From assembly GCF_006716565.1 (NCBI RefSeq), contig NZ_VFPG01000001.1:2046001-2110000 (forward strand): a DNA stretch of 64,000 bases, given 5' to 3'. The notes beneath the pieces are model-generated. The model was not told where the DNA came from, searched no databases, and was given only the letters and a program-made list of their open reading frames with translations. The stretch's first letter is position 1; each line of letters opens with the position of its first letter. This document shows, piece by piece, positions 25,616-34,777 of the stretch. This DNA is from Nocardia bhagyanarayanae (GTDB lineage Bacteria; Actinomycetota; Actinomycetes; Mycobacteriales; Mycobacteriaceae). The position numbers and the translations under genes were made by a program.

Positions 25616-28437
25616 GATTCGAGATCGACGGCCGCATCGTCGACGCCGAACCCTGCCCGGGACAGTGCCTGCGCACGCTACTGCGCGAGCACGGGTTCTT
25701 CGCCGTGAAGAAAGGGTGCGACGCGGGGGACTGCGGTGCGTGCTCGGTGCGGCTCGACGGAAAGACGGTGCACTCGTGCCTGATTCCGGCCTACCGCGCG
25801 GCCGACCGGTCGATCACCACGGCGGCGGGGCTCGGTGCGCCGGATCGATTGCATCCGGTGCAGCGGCGAATCATCGAGGAGGCGGGGTTTCAGTGCGGGT
25901 TCTGCACGGCGGGGATGGTGGTGACGGCCGCGGGGTTGGGGTGCGGAACCGAAGCGGGGCCGGATCCCGTCGATCTGCCGGAACTCTTGAAGGGGAACCT
26001 GTGTCGCTGTACCGGGTATCGGCCTATTCGCGCGGCGCTGACAGGTGATGGTTCGGGCGGCGAGGTAGAAAACGCCCCGGCGGAAACAACCCGAGCCGCG
26101 GGAAGCGCCGGGCCGCCCTCATTCGATCGGCAAGCATCGGCGGACGTGAGTGCGCCCGAGCGCCTTTCGTCCGGCGTCGGCGCACCGGCGGGTCCTCGGA
26201 TCGTGACGGGCGCCGAGCCGTTCACTCTCGACGTGCTCCCCTCCGCCGACGACCCGGCGGCGCCCCCGATCGCACCACTGCACATCGCGGTCCTGCCGAG
26301 CCCGCACCCGCACGCGCGCATCGTCTCCATCGATACCGCGGCCGCCGAGGCGATTCCGGGCGTGCACGCCGTCCTGACCTACGCCGACGCCCCCGCGGTG
26401 CCGTTCTCCACGGCCAGGCACGAGTGGCGCGCCGACGACCCGGACGACACGTTCGTCCTCGATCGCACGGTGCGCTTCGCCGGCCAGCGCGTGGCCGCCG
26501 TGGTCGCGGACAGCATGGACATCGCGTCGGCGGGATGCCGCGCCCTGCGCGTCACGTACGAGCCGCTGCCCGCCGTGTTCGATCCGGCCGAAGCGTTGAC
26601 CGATGACGCGCCGAAACTGCACCGCGACAAACCGGATTCGGCGCGGATCGCCGATCGTGAACGCAATGTGGTCGCCGAATTGCACGGCGGCGTCGGTGAT
26701 GTGGACGCTGGTCTGGCCGCCGCCGCGCGAGTGGTGCGCGGGACGTGGCACTCGCCGCGCGGACAGCACGTCCACCTCGAAACGCATTGCGGCACAGGTT
26801 GGCTCGACGCCGAGGGCAGGCTCGTCATCCGGTGCAGCACACAGGTGCCGTTCCTCGTCCGCGAGGAGCTGTGCCACGTCTTCGGGCTGGCGCGGGAGCG
26901 AGTGCGAGTGTTCGCGGCCCGCGTCGGCGGTGGTTTCGGCGCGAAGCAGGAAATGCTCGTGGAGGATCTCGTCGCGCTCGCGGTGCTGCGCACGGGGCGT
27001 CCGGTGCAGTACGAGTACACCCGTTCCGACGAGTTCACCTCGGCGACCAGCAGGCATCCGATGCGCGTCGCCGTCGCCGCGGGCGCGGACGCGGGCGGCG
27101 TGCTCACCGCGCTTGCCATCGACGTGCTGTCCGACGCGGGCGCGTACGGCAATCACAGCGCGGGCGTGATGTACCACGGGGTCAGTGAGTCCATCGAGGT
27201 GTACCGGTGCGCGAACAAGCGCGTGGACGCCCGCGCGGTCTACACCAACAACGTGCCCTCCGGCGCGTTCCGCGGCTACGGGCTGGGGCAGATCATCTTT
27301 GCCGTCGAGTCCGCGCTCGATGAACTGGCCCGAGAACTCGGCATCGATCCGTTCGAGTTCCGCAGGCGCAATGTCGTCGTGCCTGGTGACGCGTTCACCG
27401 GCGCGAAGGTGGAGGCGGGGGATCTGGTGTTCGGCAGCTACGGGCTGGACCAGTGCCTCGACCTCGCGCAACGAGCTTTGCTGCGCGGCAACGGGACAGC
27501 TGCTCCGGGGCCGGGGTGGTCGGTGGGCGAGGGGATGGCGTTGGCGATGATCGCGACCATCCCGCCACGGGGACATCGCTCGACCGCCGTCGCCCTGTTG
27601 CGCTCCGACGGACGATACGAAATTCGTGTGGGCACGGCCGAATTCGGCAACGGAACGACCACGGTGCACGCGCAGCTCGCGGCAACCGCCTTGGCTACCG
27701 AGCCCGCGCGGATCGTGGTCCGGCAATCGGATACGGACCTCGTCGACTACGACACCGGAGCATTCGGATCGACGGGCATCGTGGTCGCGGGCAACGCCGG
27801 TTACCGCGCCGCGCTCGCGCTGAAGGACACGATGCTGGCCAGGGCGGCCGAGCTCACCGGGACACCGGTCCGCGACTGCGTCCTCGGTCCGGACGGAGTG
27901 CGGTGCGGCGATCGGCTGATCCGCACGGCGGAGCTGGCGGCGGCGGGTGAGCTGAGAGCGCACGGCGAGCACACGGGCATCCCGCGCTCGGTCAGCTTCA
28001 ACGTGCAGGCCTTCCGGGTCGCCGTCGAGCGCGCGACCGGCCGGGTTCGCATTCTGCATTCGGTCCAGGCCGCCGACGCGGGCACCGTGCTCAACCCGGT
28101 GCAGTGCCGCGGGCAGGTGGAGGGCGGGGTGGCCCAGGCCATCGGCACGTCGCTCTACGAGGACATGCGCTCCGAACACGGCGTCGTGACCACCCGGACA
28201 TTGCGGCATTACCACATTCCACAGCTCGCCGATCTACCCTCGACCGAGGTCTACTTCGCCGACACCGCCGACGAACTCGGACCGCTCGGCGCGAAATCGA
28301 TGAGCGAATCACCGTACAACCCGGTCGCCCCGGCACTGGCCAACGCCATCCGCGACGCCGTGGGAGTGCGCATCGATCGACTGCCGATGACGGCCGACCG
28401 GGTTTGGCGCGCCATGCAGGAGGGAGAGGAACGGTGA
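25612..28437 (+). CDS. Xanthine dehydrogenase, fused 2Fe-2S and molybdopterin-binding subunit
   Basis: The 941-residue protein joins two parts. Residues 1-150 are a two-cluster iron-sulfur domain with GCDAGDCGACSVRLDG, QCGFCTAGM and GNLCRCTGYRP. A 50-residue Ala/Pro-rich linker follows. Residues 210-941 are the molybdenum-binding part with RVGGGFGAKQEM, GAFRGYGLGQ, GTTTVHAQLA and a C-terminal LGAKSMSESPYNPVAPALA that supplies the catalytic Glu region. It oxidises hypoxanthine/xanthine to urate. Fusion of the small and large subunits with a separate FAD gene is uncommon but known in actinobacteria. Narrow substrate choice (xanthine versus another purine) is inferred from the locus. Confidence 0.9.
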   Translation: MRFEIDGRIVDAEPCPGQCLRTLLREHGFFAVKKGCDAGDCGACSVRLDGKTVHSCLIPAYRAADRSITTAAGLGAPDRLHPVQRRIIEEAGFQCGFCTAGMVVTAAGLGCGTEAGPDPVDLPELLKGNLCRCTGYRPIRAALTGDGSGGEVENAPAETTRAAGSAGPPSFDRQASADVSAPERLSSGVGAPAGPRIVTGAEPFTLDVLPSADDPAAPPIAPLHIAVLPSPHPHARIVSIDTAAAEAIPGVHAVLTYADAPAVPFSTARHEWRADDPDDTFVLDRTVRFAGQRVAAVVADSMDIASAGCRALRVTYEPLPAVFDPAEALTDDAPKLHRDKPDSARIADRERNVVAELHGGVGDVDAGLAAAARVVRGTWHSPRGQHVHLETHCGTGWLDAEGRLVIRCSTQVPFLVREELCHVFGLARERVRVFAARVGGGFGAKQEMLVEDLVALAVLRTGRPVQYEYTRSDEFTSATSRHPMRVAVAAGADAGGVLTALAIDVLSDAGAYGNHSAGVMYHGVSESIEVYRCANKRVDARAVYTNNVPSGAFRGYGLGQIIFAVESALDELARELGIDPFEFRRRNVVVPGDAFTGAKVEAGDLVFGSYGLDQCLDLAQRALLRGNGTAAPGPGWSVGEGMALAMIATIPPRGHRSTAVALLRSDGRYEIRVGTAEFGNGTTTVHAQLAATALATEPARIVVRQSDTDLVDYDTGAFGSTGIVVAGNAGYRAALALKDTMLARAAELTGTPVRDCVLGPDGVRCGDRLIRTAELAAAGELRAHGEHTGIPRSVSFNVQAFRVAVERATGRVRILHSVQAADAGTVLNPVQCRGQVEGGVAQAIGTSLYEDMRSEHGVVTTRTLRHYHIPQLADLPSTEVYFADTADELGPLGAKSMSESPYNPVAPALANAIRDAVGVRIDRLPMTADRVWRAMQEGEER

Positions 28438-29687
28438 CCGCGACACGGCTGCCGGAGAACGTCCGGGCCAGGATCGAGGCCATGCTCGAGGCCGTCGACG
28501 CCGATCTGCGGGCGCGCTACCCGGGGTCGGGGGACCGGCCGCAACCGATCCACACCGTCTACGTGCCCGCCGACCGGGCCAGCGCCGACACTCCGGCGGA
28601 ATGGGGCGCGGCGGCCGTCGAGCTGCTGGACCTCCACCGCGAGTCGCTCGCCGAACTCGACACCGCGGCGGCGCTGCCCGCGGTGCGGGAGCGGTTGTCG
28701 CGCGAGCCGGTGCAGGATCTGCGGATCGATTTCGAGGACGGCTACGGCTATCGCTCGGACGAGGAAGAGGACGCGGCCGCGACGGCGGCGGGGGAAATCC
28801 TCGCCGGGTGGGCCGCGGGCGGCGGTGGACCGGCCGGTTTCGGCATTCGGGTCAAAGGACTCGGGGGCCTCGAGCGTCGCAGGGCCGTGCGCACCCTCGA
28901 ACTCGTGCTGGACGCAGCGGGCGGTGTGCCGGAGGGATTCGTCTTCACGGTGCCGAAGATCCGTGCGGCCGAGCAGGTTTCGGCTCTCGTCGCGTTGTGC
29001 GAGGGGTTGGAGCGCGGGTCCGCGCTAGCCGACGGCGCGCTGCGATTCGAGTTGCAGATCGAGAGTCCGCAGGCGATCGTCGGCGCCGACGGCAGCGTGC
29101 CGGTCGCCAAGATGATCAAGGTCGCCGGACACCGTTGCGCCGGGCTGCATTTCGGCACCTACGACTACACCGCCGCGTGCGGGATCGCCGCCACAGATCA
29201 GGCGCTCGACCATCCCGCCGCCGATCACGCCAAGGCCGTCATGCAGGCGGCCGCGGCGCAAACCGGCGTGTGGGTGTGCGACGGCTCCACCCAGATCGTG
29301 CCGGACGCGGAACCGGAAGCGGCACTGCGCGAACATCATCGGCTGGTCGCCCGCGCCCTGCGCCGCGGCTACTACCAGGGCTGGGACATGCACCCGGGAC
29401 ACCTGATCACCCGCTGGCTTGCGACCTACGAATTCTTCCGTGGCGCGATCGACGTCGCCGTGCCACGGCTGCGGGCGTACCTCGAGCGGCGCGACGCCGC
29501 CTCGGGCGTCGTCGACGAACCCGCCACCGCCGAGGCGCTCGCCGCCACGGTGCTGCGCGGCCTGCGCTGTGGCGCGCGCTCCGAGGCGGATGTGATCTCC
29601 GCGGCGCCGGAACTGACCGAGGAGGTGTTGGGAGCGCTCGCGGCGCGCGAGCCGATCGGTGATCTCGGCATGAAGGAGAAGCGATGA
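28434..29687 (+). CDS. HpcH/HpaI aldolase/citrate lyase-superfamily protein (DUF6986-like)
   Basis: This 417-residue protein starts at the GTG at 28434 (GGAGAGGA upstream), overlapping the xdh stop. It has the phosphoenolpyruvate-superfamily features LRIDFEDGYGYRSDEEED, FVFTVPKIRAAEQ, LRFELQIESPQAI and GLHFGTYDYTAACGI. Members of this family cleave or form C-C bonds in acids such as malyl or citryl-CoA. Its presence in purine clusters between xdh and allantoicase is known, but the step is not established. Handling of glyoxylate released from ureidoglycolate is a plausible role, inferred from context. It is coupled to allantoicase by an ATGA overlap. Confidence 0.8.
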   Translation: MTATRLPENVRARIEAMLEAVDADLRARYPGSGDRPQPIHTVYVPADRASADTPAEWGAAAVELLDLHRESLAELDTAAALPAVRERLSREPVQDLRIDFEDGYGYRSDEEEDAAATAAGEILAGWAAGGGGPAGFGIRVKGLGGLERRRAVRTLELVLDAAGGVPEGFVFTVPKIRAAEQVSALVALCEGLERGSALADGALRFELQIESPQAIVGADGSVPVAKMIKVAGHRCAGLHFGTYDYTAACGIAATDQALDHPAADHAKAVMQAAAAQTGVWVCDGSTQIVPDAEPEAALREHHRLVARALRRGYYQGWDMHPGHLITRWLATYEFFRGAIDVAVPRLRAYLERRDAASGVVDEPATAEALAATVLRGLRCGARSEADVISAAPELTEEVLGALAAREPIGDLGMKEKR

Positions 29688-30655
29688 CCGAGTCCGACGG
29701 GCACTTCACGTTGCTGCCCGATCTGGCGGTCCGGCCGCTCGGCGGTGCGGTGATCTGGGCGAACGACGAGTTCTTCGCGGAGAAGGAGAACCTGATCAAC
29801 CCCGGCGTGCCGGAGTACCGACCGGCCACCTTCGGGCACAAAGGGCAGGTCTACGACGGGTGGGAGACCCGCAGGCGCCGCGGCGTGCCGGGCGACGACG
29901 CGGCCATCGTACGGCTCGGCGTGCCCGGGGTGATTCGCGGCATCGTGGTGGACACCGCGTGGTTTCGCGGCAACTATCCGCCCGCGGTGTCGGTGGCGTC
30001 GCTGGAGGTCGAGAGTTATCCGACCGCCGAGTCGCTCGCCGCTCGCACCGACTGGACGACGCTGATCGACAGCGTGCCGGTCGCCGGAGACGCCCGCAAT
30101 CCGTTTCCGGTGGACAGCGAAAAGCGTTGGACCCACGTGAAACTCACCATGCACCCGGACGGCGGGGTGGCTCGGCTTCGGGTCCACGGCGAGGGGCGGC
30201 CCGATCCCGCGCTGCTCGGCCTCGGTCCGCTGGATCTGGCGGCGCTGGAGAACGGCGCGCTGGTGCTCGACTGCTCCAACCGCTTCTACAGTTCGCCCAA
30301 CCAGCTGCTCTATCCGGGATCGGCGCGGTGCATGGGCGACGGCTGGGAGACCGCGCGCCGCCGGGACGACGGAAACGATTGGGTGCGAATCCGTCTCGCC
30401 GGCCCGGGTCTCATTCGGCTCGCCGAGATCGATACGTCCTACTTTCTCGGCAACAGTCCTGGTTCGGCGCGGCTGTCAGGGCGCACCAACGACGGCACCG
30501 AGGTGGAATTGTTGCCGCGCACCGAGTTGCTGCCCGACACCAGGCACCGCTTCCCGGTCGCGCCGATGGCGGCGTCGGTGGAAGAGGTGCGCCTGGACAT
30601 CTATCCCGACGGCGGACTGGCCCGGCTGCGGTTGTACGGGGAGTTGGGCGCATGA
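29684..30655 (+). CDS. alc: Allantoicase
   Basis: The 323-residue protein shows the internal duplication of allantoicase. Both halves carry KGQVYDGWETRRRR/MGDGWETARRRDDG, then RLGVPGVIRGIVVDTAWFRGN or RLAGPGLIRLAEIDTSYFLGN, and each ends with a HPDGGVARLRVHGE or YPDGGLARLRLYGE motif. It hydrolyses allantoate to ureidoglycolate and urea. ATGA overlaps join it to both neighbours, so it is translationally coupled in the middle of the operon. Confidence 0.95.
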   Translation: MTESDGHFTLLPDLAVRPLGGAVIWANDEFFAEKENLINPGVPEYRPATFGHKGQVYDGWETRRRRGVPGDDAAIVRLGVPGVIRGIVVDTAWFRGNYPPAVSVASLEVESYPTAESLAARTDWTTLIDSVPVAGDARNPFPVDSEKRWTHVKLTMHPDGGVARLRVHGEGRPDPALLGLGPLDLAALENGALVLDCSNRFYSSPNQLLYPGSARCMGDGWETARRRDDGNDWVRIRLAGPGLIRLAEIDTSYFLGNSPGSARLSGRTNDGTEVELLPRTELLPDTRHRFPVAPMAASVEEVRLDIYPDGGLARLRLYGELGA

Positions 30656-31545
30656 GGGATTTCGTAGGGTACGGGCCCAATCCACCGGATCCGCGCTGGC
30701 CCGGCGAGGCGCGCCTCGCTGTGCAGTTCGTGCTGAACTATGAGGAGGGCGGCGAGAACTCTGTGCTCGACGGCGACCCGAGCTCGGAGACCTTCCTCTC
30801 GGAAATCGTTCCCGCTCAGGCCTTTCCGAACCGGCACATGAGCATGGAGTCGCTCTTCGAATACGGTTCCCGCGCCGGATTGTGGCGGGTGCTCCGGATT
30901 TTCGAGCGGCGCGGCCTTCCACTGACGGTGTTCGCGGTGGCCAAGGCGTTGCAACGGAACCCGGAGGCGGTGGCGGCCTTCTCGGAGTTGGGGCACGAGG
31001 TCGCCTGTCACGGGTTGCGCTGGAAGTCCTACCAGCTCAGCGACATCGAAACCGAGCGCGCCCACCTCGCCGAGGCCGTGCGCATCCACACCGAGCTGAC
31101 CGGCGCCCCGCCCCTCGGCTGGTACACCGGCCGCGATTCACCCAACACCCGCGAATTGGTCGTCGAGCACGGCGGTTTCGTCTACGACTCCGATTCCTAC
31201 GCCGACGACCTGCCCTACTGGGTCACCGTGCACGGCCACGACCACCTCGTGGTGCCCTACACCCTGGACACCAACGACATGCGCTTCGCCTCTCCGGCGG
31301 GCTTCCCCAGCGGCGAGCAGTTCTTCGCCCACCTCCGCGACGCCTTCGACGTCCTGTATCGCGAAGGGGCCGAGGGAAGTCCGAAAATGCTCTCCATCGG
31401 CCTGCACTGTCGCTTGATCGGTCGCCCCGCCCGCACCGCGGCCCTCGACCGCTTCCTCGACCATGTGCAGTCCCACGACCGAGTCTGGATCACCCGGCGC
31501 ATCGACATCGCCGAGCACTGGAGGTCTGTCCACCCGCCGGAGTAG
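30652..31545 (+). CDS. puuE: PuuE-type allantoinase
   Basis: The 297-residue protein belongs to the polysaccharide-deacetylase-like, metal-independent allantoinases. Diagnostic text is VLNYEEGGENSVLDGD near residue 25, EYGSRAGLWRVLRIFERR, HEVACHGLRWKSYQ, GWYTGRDSPNTRELV and SIGLHCRLIGRPAR. It opens the allantoin ring to allantoate, feeding allantoicase upstream. It ends the operon. No ureidoglycolate lyase or urease gene follows in the window, so the last steps must be encoded elsewhere. Confidence 0.93.
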   Translation: MRDFVGYGPNPPDPRWPGEARLAVQFVLNYEEGGENSVLDGDPSSETFLSEIVPAQAFPNRHMSMESLFEYGSRAGLWRVLRIFERRGLPLTVFAVAKALQRNPEAVAAFSELGHEVACHGLRWKSYQLSDIETERAHLAEAVRIHTELTGAPPLGWYTGRDSPNTRELVVEHGGFVYDSDSYADDLPYWVTVHGHDHLVVPYTLDTNDMRFASPAGFPSGEQFFAHLRDAFDVLYREGAEGSPKMLSIGLHCRLIGRPARTAALDRFLDHVQSHDRVWITRRIDIAEHWRSVHPPE

Positions 31546-31554
31546 GGCTCCGGC

Positions 31555-31662
31555 TCACTCGCGGCCGGGCAGCGCGGGCATCGTCTCCAGACCGAGCTCA
31601 CTGCGTACCGCACTGACGAATCCGTAACTGCGCCGGTTGAGCAATTCAGGGGTCCGGCACGA
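31555..31662 (-). other. In-frame protein-like extension beyond the TGA of the gene at 31663
   Basis: Directly after the TGA ending the unrecognised gene at 31663-32733, the same frame stays open for 35 codons to a second TGA at 31555-31557. The text looks protein-like (LLNRRSYGFVSAVRSEL and then ETMPALPGRE) with G/C-rich third positions. Either the upstream TGA is a recent nonsense change, it is read through, or the stretch is the end of another, deleted gene. I do not recognise the sequence. Confidence 0.35.
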
Positions 31663-32733
31663 TCAGATGGGTAGCGCGCCGCGGTGTCCGCCGCCTTGCC
31701 GCCCACGCTCGGTCAGCGCGACTACCCCGTGGCCTGCCATCCGGGTGTGCGGCCCCAGGGTGAGCGGACCCACGGATGCCCGTTCGGCGATACGCATGGG
31801 GGTCATCGCATCCGGAATTCCGGTCCGCTGCTGGAACTCCGCCCACTGCGCGTCCCGTACCTCGGCGAAAGGGACACCGTCGGACAGATTTCCGATGCGG
31901 TACCCGAAGATGCCTGCGACGATGTCGTCCCAAGCGTCGGGTGGGAAGCCGTGTTCGAGCAACCACTCCGACACCGGCTCGGCGCGTAGGCCCCGCTCGG
32001 AGGGGTGCGGGTCTCCGAACAATGTCAGTTCCTCGTGGACGCAATCCACAAGGTTTGCCTCACGGATCGTTTCGCCGTTTTCGGCGATCCCCCAACCACC
32101 CCACTCGTAGTCGCCCGCTTCCTTGTACCAGTGTGCTGCGCCGAATCGACCGCTCAGCTCGGCGCAACGTTCATCCCTGGACGGGCGCGACTTCCTTGTG
32201 AGCCATGCCTGCTTGACGTCATCCGGCTCGTTCACCATGACCGTCTCCCAGAAATAGGATTCCTGCGACTCCTGGATCCGGCGATCGTCGCGGGGGTAGT
32301 GCGACGTCGGATCCCCGAATACGAGCGTCCAGCCATCGAGGACAGCGGTGACGTAGACCCGTTCGCACTCCTCGATCGGATGTCGTCGGTTTTGCGAGGC
32401 CACAACGGTGCCCATCGCGACGGTCGCCGGGACCGGATCCGACAGCCCGAACGCGTCGAGTACCGCGGCTTGGTCATCGGTGGGCAGCGCCCACCACAAG
32501 CACTCCTCCGCCGCTCGGAGGGGTTGCGGCCGCTCGCGTGCGAGCTTGCTCATGATGAACCGATGCAGCAGCGTGAGGTCGGCGGGTTCGATAGTGTGCC
32601 AGCCGATTTCGGCAAGCGCCGAGAGCGCGCCGCGCCGTTCGGGCAGGTGCGACCGCCTGATTTGCTGTAGCTGTGGAACCAGTTGCGCGCGGTCGATGAT
32701 GCCCAACTGAGCGATGTAGTGATCGACGTTCAT
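31663..32733 (-). CDS. Unrecognised soluble protein (356 aa)
   Basis: I cannot assign a family. The protein has no signal peptide or membrane segment. Residues 1-120 are helical (IAQLGIIDRAQLVPQLQQ, ALSALAEIGWHTIEPADL, CLWWALPTDDQAAVLDAFG). Residues 120-280 look like an alpha/beta domain with AVLDGWTLVFGDPTSHYPRD, WLTRKSRPSRDERC and GDYEWGGWGIAENGETIREA. The C-terminus is basic and Gly/His-rich. It is flanked by gene remnants and is convergent with puuE. An in-frame 35-codon extension follows its TGA. A contact or effector role would be guesswork. Confidence 0.65.
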   Translation of the reverse strand: MNVDHYIAQLGIIDRAQLVPQLQQIRRSHLPERRGALSALAEIGWHTIEPADLTLLHRFIMSKLARERPQPLRAAEECLWWALPTDDQAAVLDAFGLSDPVPATVAMGTVVASQNRRHPIEECERVYVTAVLDGWTLVFGDPTSHYPRDDRRIQESQESYFWETVMVNEPDDVKQAWLTRKSRPSRDERCAELSGRFGAAHWYKEAGDYEWGGWGIAENGETIREANLVDCVHEELTLFGDPHPSERGLRAEPVSEWLLEHGFPPDAWDDIVAGIFGYRIGNLSDGVPFAEVRDAQWAEFQQRTGIPDAMTPMRIAERASVGPLTLGPHTRMAGHGVVALTERGRQGGGHRGALPI

Positions 32734-32769
32734 CGGTGACGTGAACCCTCCGCGAGATCGAGTGCCTGG

Positions 32770-33085
32770 TCGGCGTGCAGTCAGCCGTGCCAGTGCCAGA
32801 ACTGTCCGACAAATCGTTCGGCTGCGAGCCGCCCAGCGTCACACTCATGACCCGCAAGCTCGAAGCCACCGGCCACATCCGCCGCAAACCCCGCCATCCG
32901 ACAAGCGCGCCAGCATCGTCGAACTCACCGACAGTGGCAGGGCACTGGCCGACCGCGTCAAACAGCTGTGGTGCAGTCTGGCGGAGGAAACCGTGACCGG
33001 ACTGCCCGCGCAGACCGTGGCGGACATACCCGGCATCCTCGAGACCGTGACCGGCAACGTCGACACCAGGAGGCCCCGCCACTGG
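32770..33085 (+). pseudogene. Decayed MarR-family regulator
   Basis: The frame from about 32776 reads FGCEPPSVTLMTRKLEATGH followed by IRRKP, the recognition helix and wing of MarR proteins. The text then continues in another frame as SDKRASIVELTDSGRALADR and further to about 33076, the wing end and dimer helix. The N-terminal dimer region is missing and a frameshift joins the two parts. It is therefore a broken gene. The following fragment of an F420-dependent reductase suggests a former regulator/enzyme pair. Confidence 0.65.
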
Positions 33086-33097
33086 CACGGTTCACCT

Positions 33098-33356
33098 GTG
33101 GATTCGCGACCCGACTCGCCCGGCGAATACGAACCGAGCGCGTTGGAATGGGTCCGCGGCCATGTCGATGAGATTGTGCGAACCGGCACGACCGACGGCG
33201 TCACGATCAGTGGCCGACCCACCGTGCTGATGACCTACCGGGGCGCCAGGACCGGCAAGATTCGCAAGACGCCGCTGATGCGCGTCGAGCACCAGGGGCG
33301 CTACGCGGCCGTCGCGTCCAACGGCGCCCAGCCGACCAACCCGCAGTGGTGCGCCG
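33098..33356 (+). pseudogene. Truncated deazaflavin(F420)-dependent nitroreductase (Ddn family)
   Basis: From the GTG at 33098 the frame reads SALEWVRGHVDEIVRTGTTD, then TVLMTYRGARTGKIRKTPL and RVEHQGRYAAVASNGA, the N-terminal half of Ddn/DUF385 proteins that use coenzyme F420. The similarity stops after NPQW at about 33350, where the usual YHNL motif and C-terminal half should follow. The DNA then belongs to the reverse-strand HAD gene. The gene is cut by a rearrangement and is unlikely to be active. Confidence 0.65.
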
Positions 33357-33363
33357 GCCATGC

Positions 33364-34083
33364 TCATGGCGGCATTCGTCGGGATGCCACCGTAGTTCGA
33401 CTGGCGCCGATGGCGTTGACGACCACGTGGAGTTGGCACCGCTGCGGATCGGTCAGCGAGGGGACGAGCAGAGTCGGCATCCCGACCTCCACGGCCATTC
33501 CATCGCGGGAGGGCCGGTCGCCGACCATGAGCGTTTCCGTGGCGTGCGTGCCGAGTTCATCCAATGTCGCTCGGAATATCGCGGGATCCGGTTTCTGGAT
33601 GCCGCGCTCACTGGAGAGGACGAATGTATCGATCAGATCGAACAGCTGTGCTTCGGCGAAGCAGGGCCGGATGTCGAAGTGGATGTTGCTCAAAATACCT
33701 ATTTTGCAGCCATACTCGGCAAGCGCAGTGAGCGTGGCAGCGGCGTCCGCGGCGAAATGGTTGTAGGTCGGGTCGGAATCCACCGCGAAAAGCTCGTCCG
33801 AGAGTTCGGTGTCGAGCCCGGCATCCGCGAACACCGCGCGGTAGGTCTCCTCGTGACGAGCGGCGCTGGTATTGCCCTGCGGTGATCGCAGGCGGCTCGG
33901 ATGTCCGTCGGCTGCCTGAATTCTTTGCAGGAGCGCGAGGGCGGCGGCGTCGTCTTGTGGGCGGCCGACCCGTCGCAGGGCTTCCTGCATCCAACGCGTC
34001 GGGGAGAGTTCCGTGACGAGCGTGCCTCGCCAATCGAAGACGACCGCTCGGATGTCAGGGGAGTGGGAACCATTGGATGGCAT
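33364..34083 (-). CDS. HAD-superfamily hydrolase
   Basis: The 239-residue protein has HAD motif I with a variant DWRGTL (VVFDWRGTLV), motif II IGILSNIHFD, the motif III lysine in RGIQKPDPAIF and motif IV MVGDRPSRDG. It resembles phosphoglycolate phosphatase/haloacid dehalogenase-like enzymes that act on small phosphorylated substrates. In motif I the second Asp of the usual DxDGT is replaced by Arg (DWRGT). This is known in HAD members with non-phosphatase or altered activity and should temper the function call. The start at 34083 is chosen because the 19 upstream residues of the frame do not fit the family. Confidence 0.8.
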   Translation of the reverse strand: MPSNGSHSPDIRAVVFDWRGTLVTELSPTRWMQEALRRVGRPQDDAAALALLQRIQAADGHPSRLRSPQGNTSAARHEETYRAVFADAGLDTELSDELFAVDSDPTYNHFAADAAATLTALAEYGCKIGILSNIHFDIRPCFAEAQLFDLIDTFVLSSERGIQKPDPAIFRATLDELGTHATETLMVGDRPSRDGMAVEVGMPTLLVPSLTDPQRCQLHVVVNAIGASRTTVASRRMPP

Positions 34084-34450
34084 GGGGCTGAAGGCTATCC
34101 GCGAATCATGGTGCGGCAGGCGGAGGACTCGTCGATTCACCGGTGTTCACGGTGTCGCGGGCGCAGGACCGTCGGCGTCGCGGTTTCCGCTCGCTCCGAG
34201 CCGCAGGCGGTAGGACCCTCGGTACGGGTCGAGAGGTAGTGGCGTTCGGGACTCGAGAGCGGCGGCGCTCGAATTCGATGGAACCGAGTGGCCCTCCAGC
34301 GCGTCGAAAACAGTAGCTGACAGGTGCTGGCGCGCAGGGCTTGTCGGACGCCTCGGGCGATATCGGCGTCTGGCTATGCTGATCCAGGCACTCGCGCAGT
34401 GCTGCAAAGTGTTCGACCTGGGTGTACTCCCCGGGCGGGGGAGGTGCATC
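34084..34450. other. Gene-free stretch before the type VII/RHS operon
   Basis: No gene is supported here. It separates the HAD gene from the secretion-substrate gene and must hold promoters for both. A TATGCT at 34375-34380 could be a -10 box for the rightward genes, but no convincing -35 is seen. Long open frames across it are shadows. Confidence 0.4.
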
Positions 34451-34777
34451 GTGGCCGAGAACTTGAACGTCGATCCGGAGCGTGTTCGCACGCACGCATC
34501 GAACGTGGAGAAGTTGGCCGCGCCCCTGGGGCAGGCGTTGGAGGCGGCGAAGGCGGTGTCGGCTCCCACGGAGGCGTTCGGGAAGATCTGCGCGTTTCTG
34601 CCGCCGTTGTTCGTCGATTCGGTCGAGACCGACGGAATCGCGGCGCTGGAGGCCGCCGTCACGGCTGTCGGCGAGGACGCGGGGAAATTGCGGACAGTGG
34701 CCGACGGGTACGAGAACACCGACAGCTCGAACGCGAGCAAGCTGAAGGCGGTTGAGCCGAACGGGCCTGCCAAGTGA
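34451..34777 (+). CDS. Type VII secretion-associated small protein (WXG100/ESX-1 associated type)
   Basis: The 108-residue helical protein from the GTG at 34451 (GGGGGAGG upstream) begins LNVDPERVRTHASNVEKLA, the typical N-terminus of actinobacterial ESX-associated partner proteins. A second helix LEAAVTAVGEDAGKLRTVAD and a polar tail follow. Such proteins pair with the helical N-terminal domain of a larger toxin, chaperoning it to the type VII system. It overlaps the RHS gene by a GTGA. No secretion-apparatus genes are in the window. Confidence 0.75.
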   Translation: MAENLNVDPERVRTHASNVEKLAAPLGQALEAAKAVSAPTEAFGKICAFLPPLFVDSVETDGIAALEAAVTAVGEDAGKLRTVADGYENTDSSNASKLKAVEPNGPAK

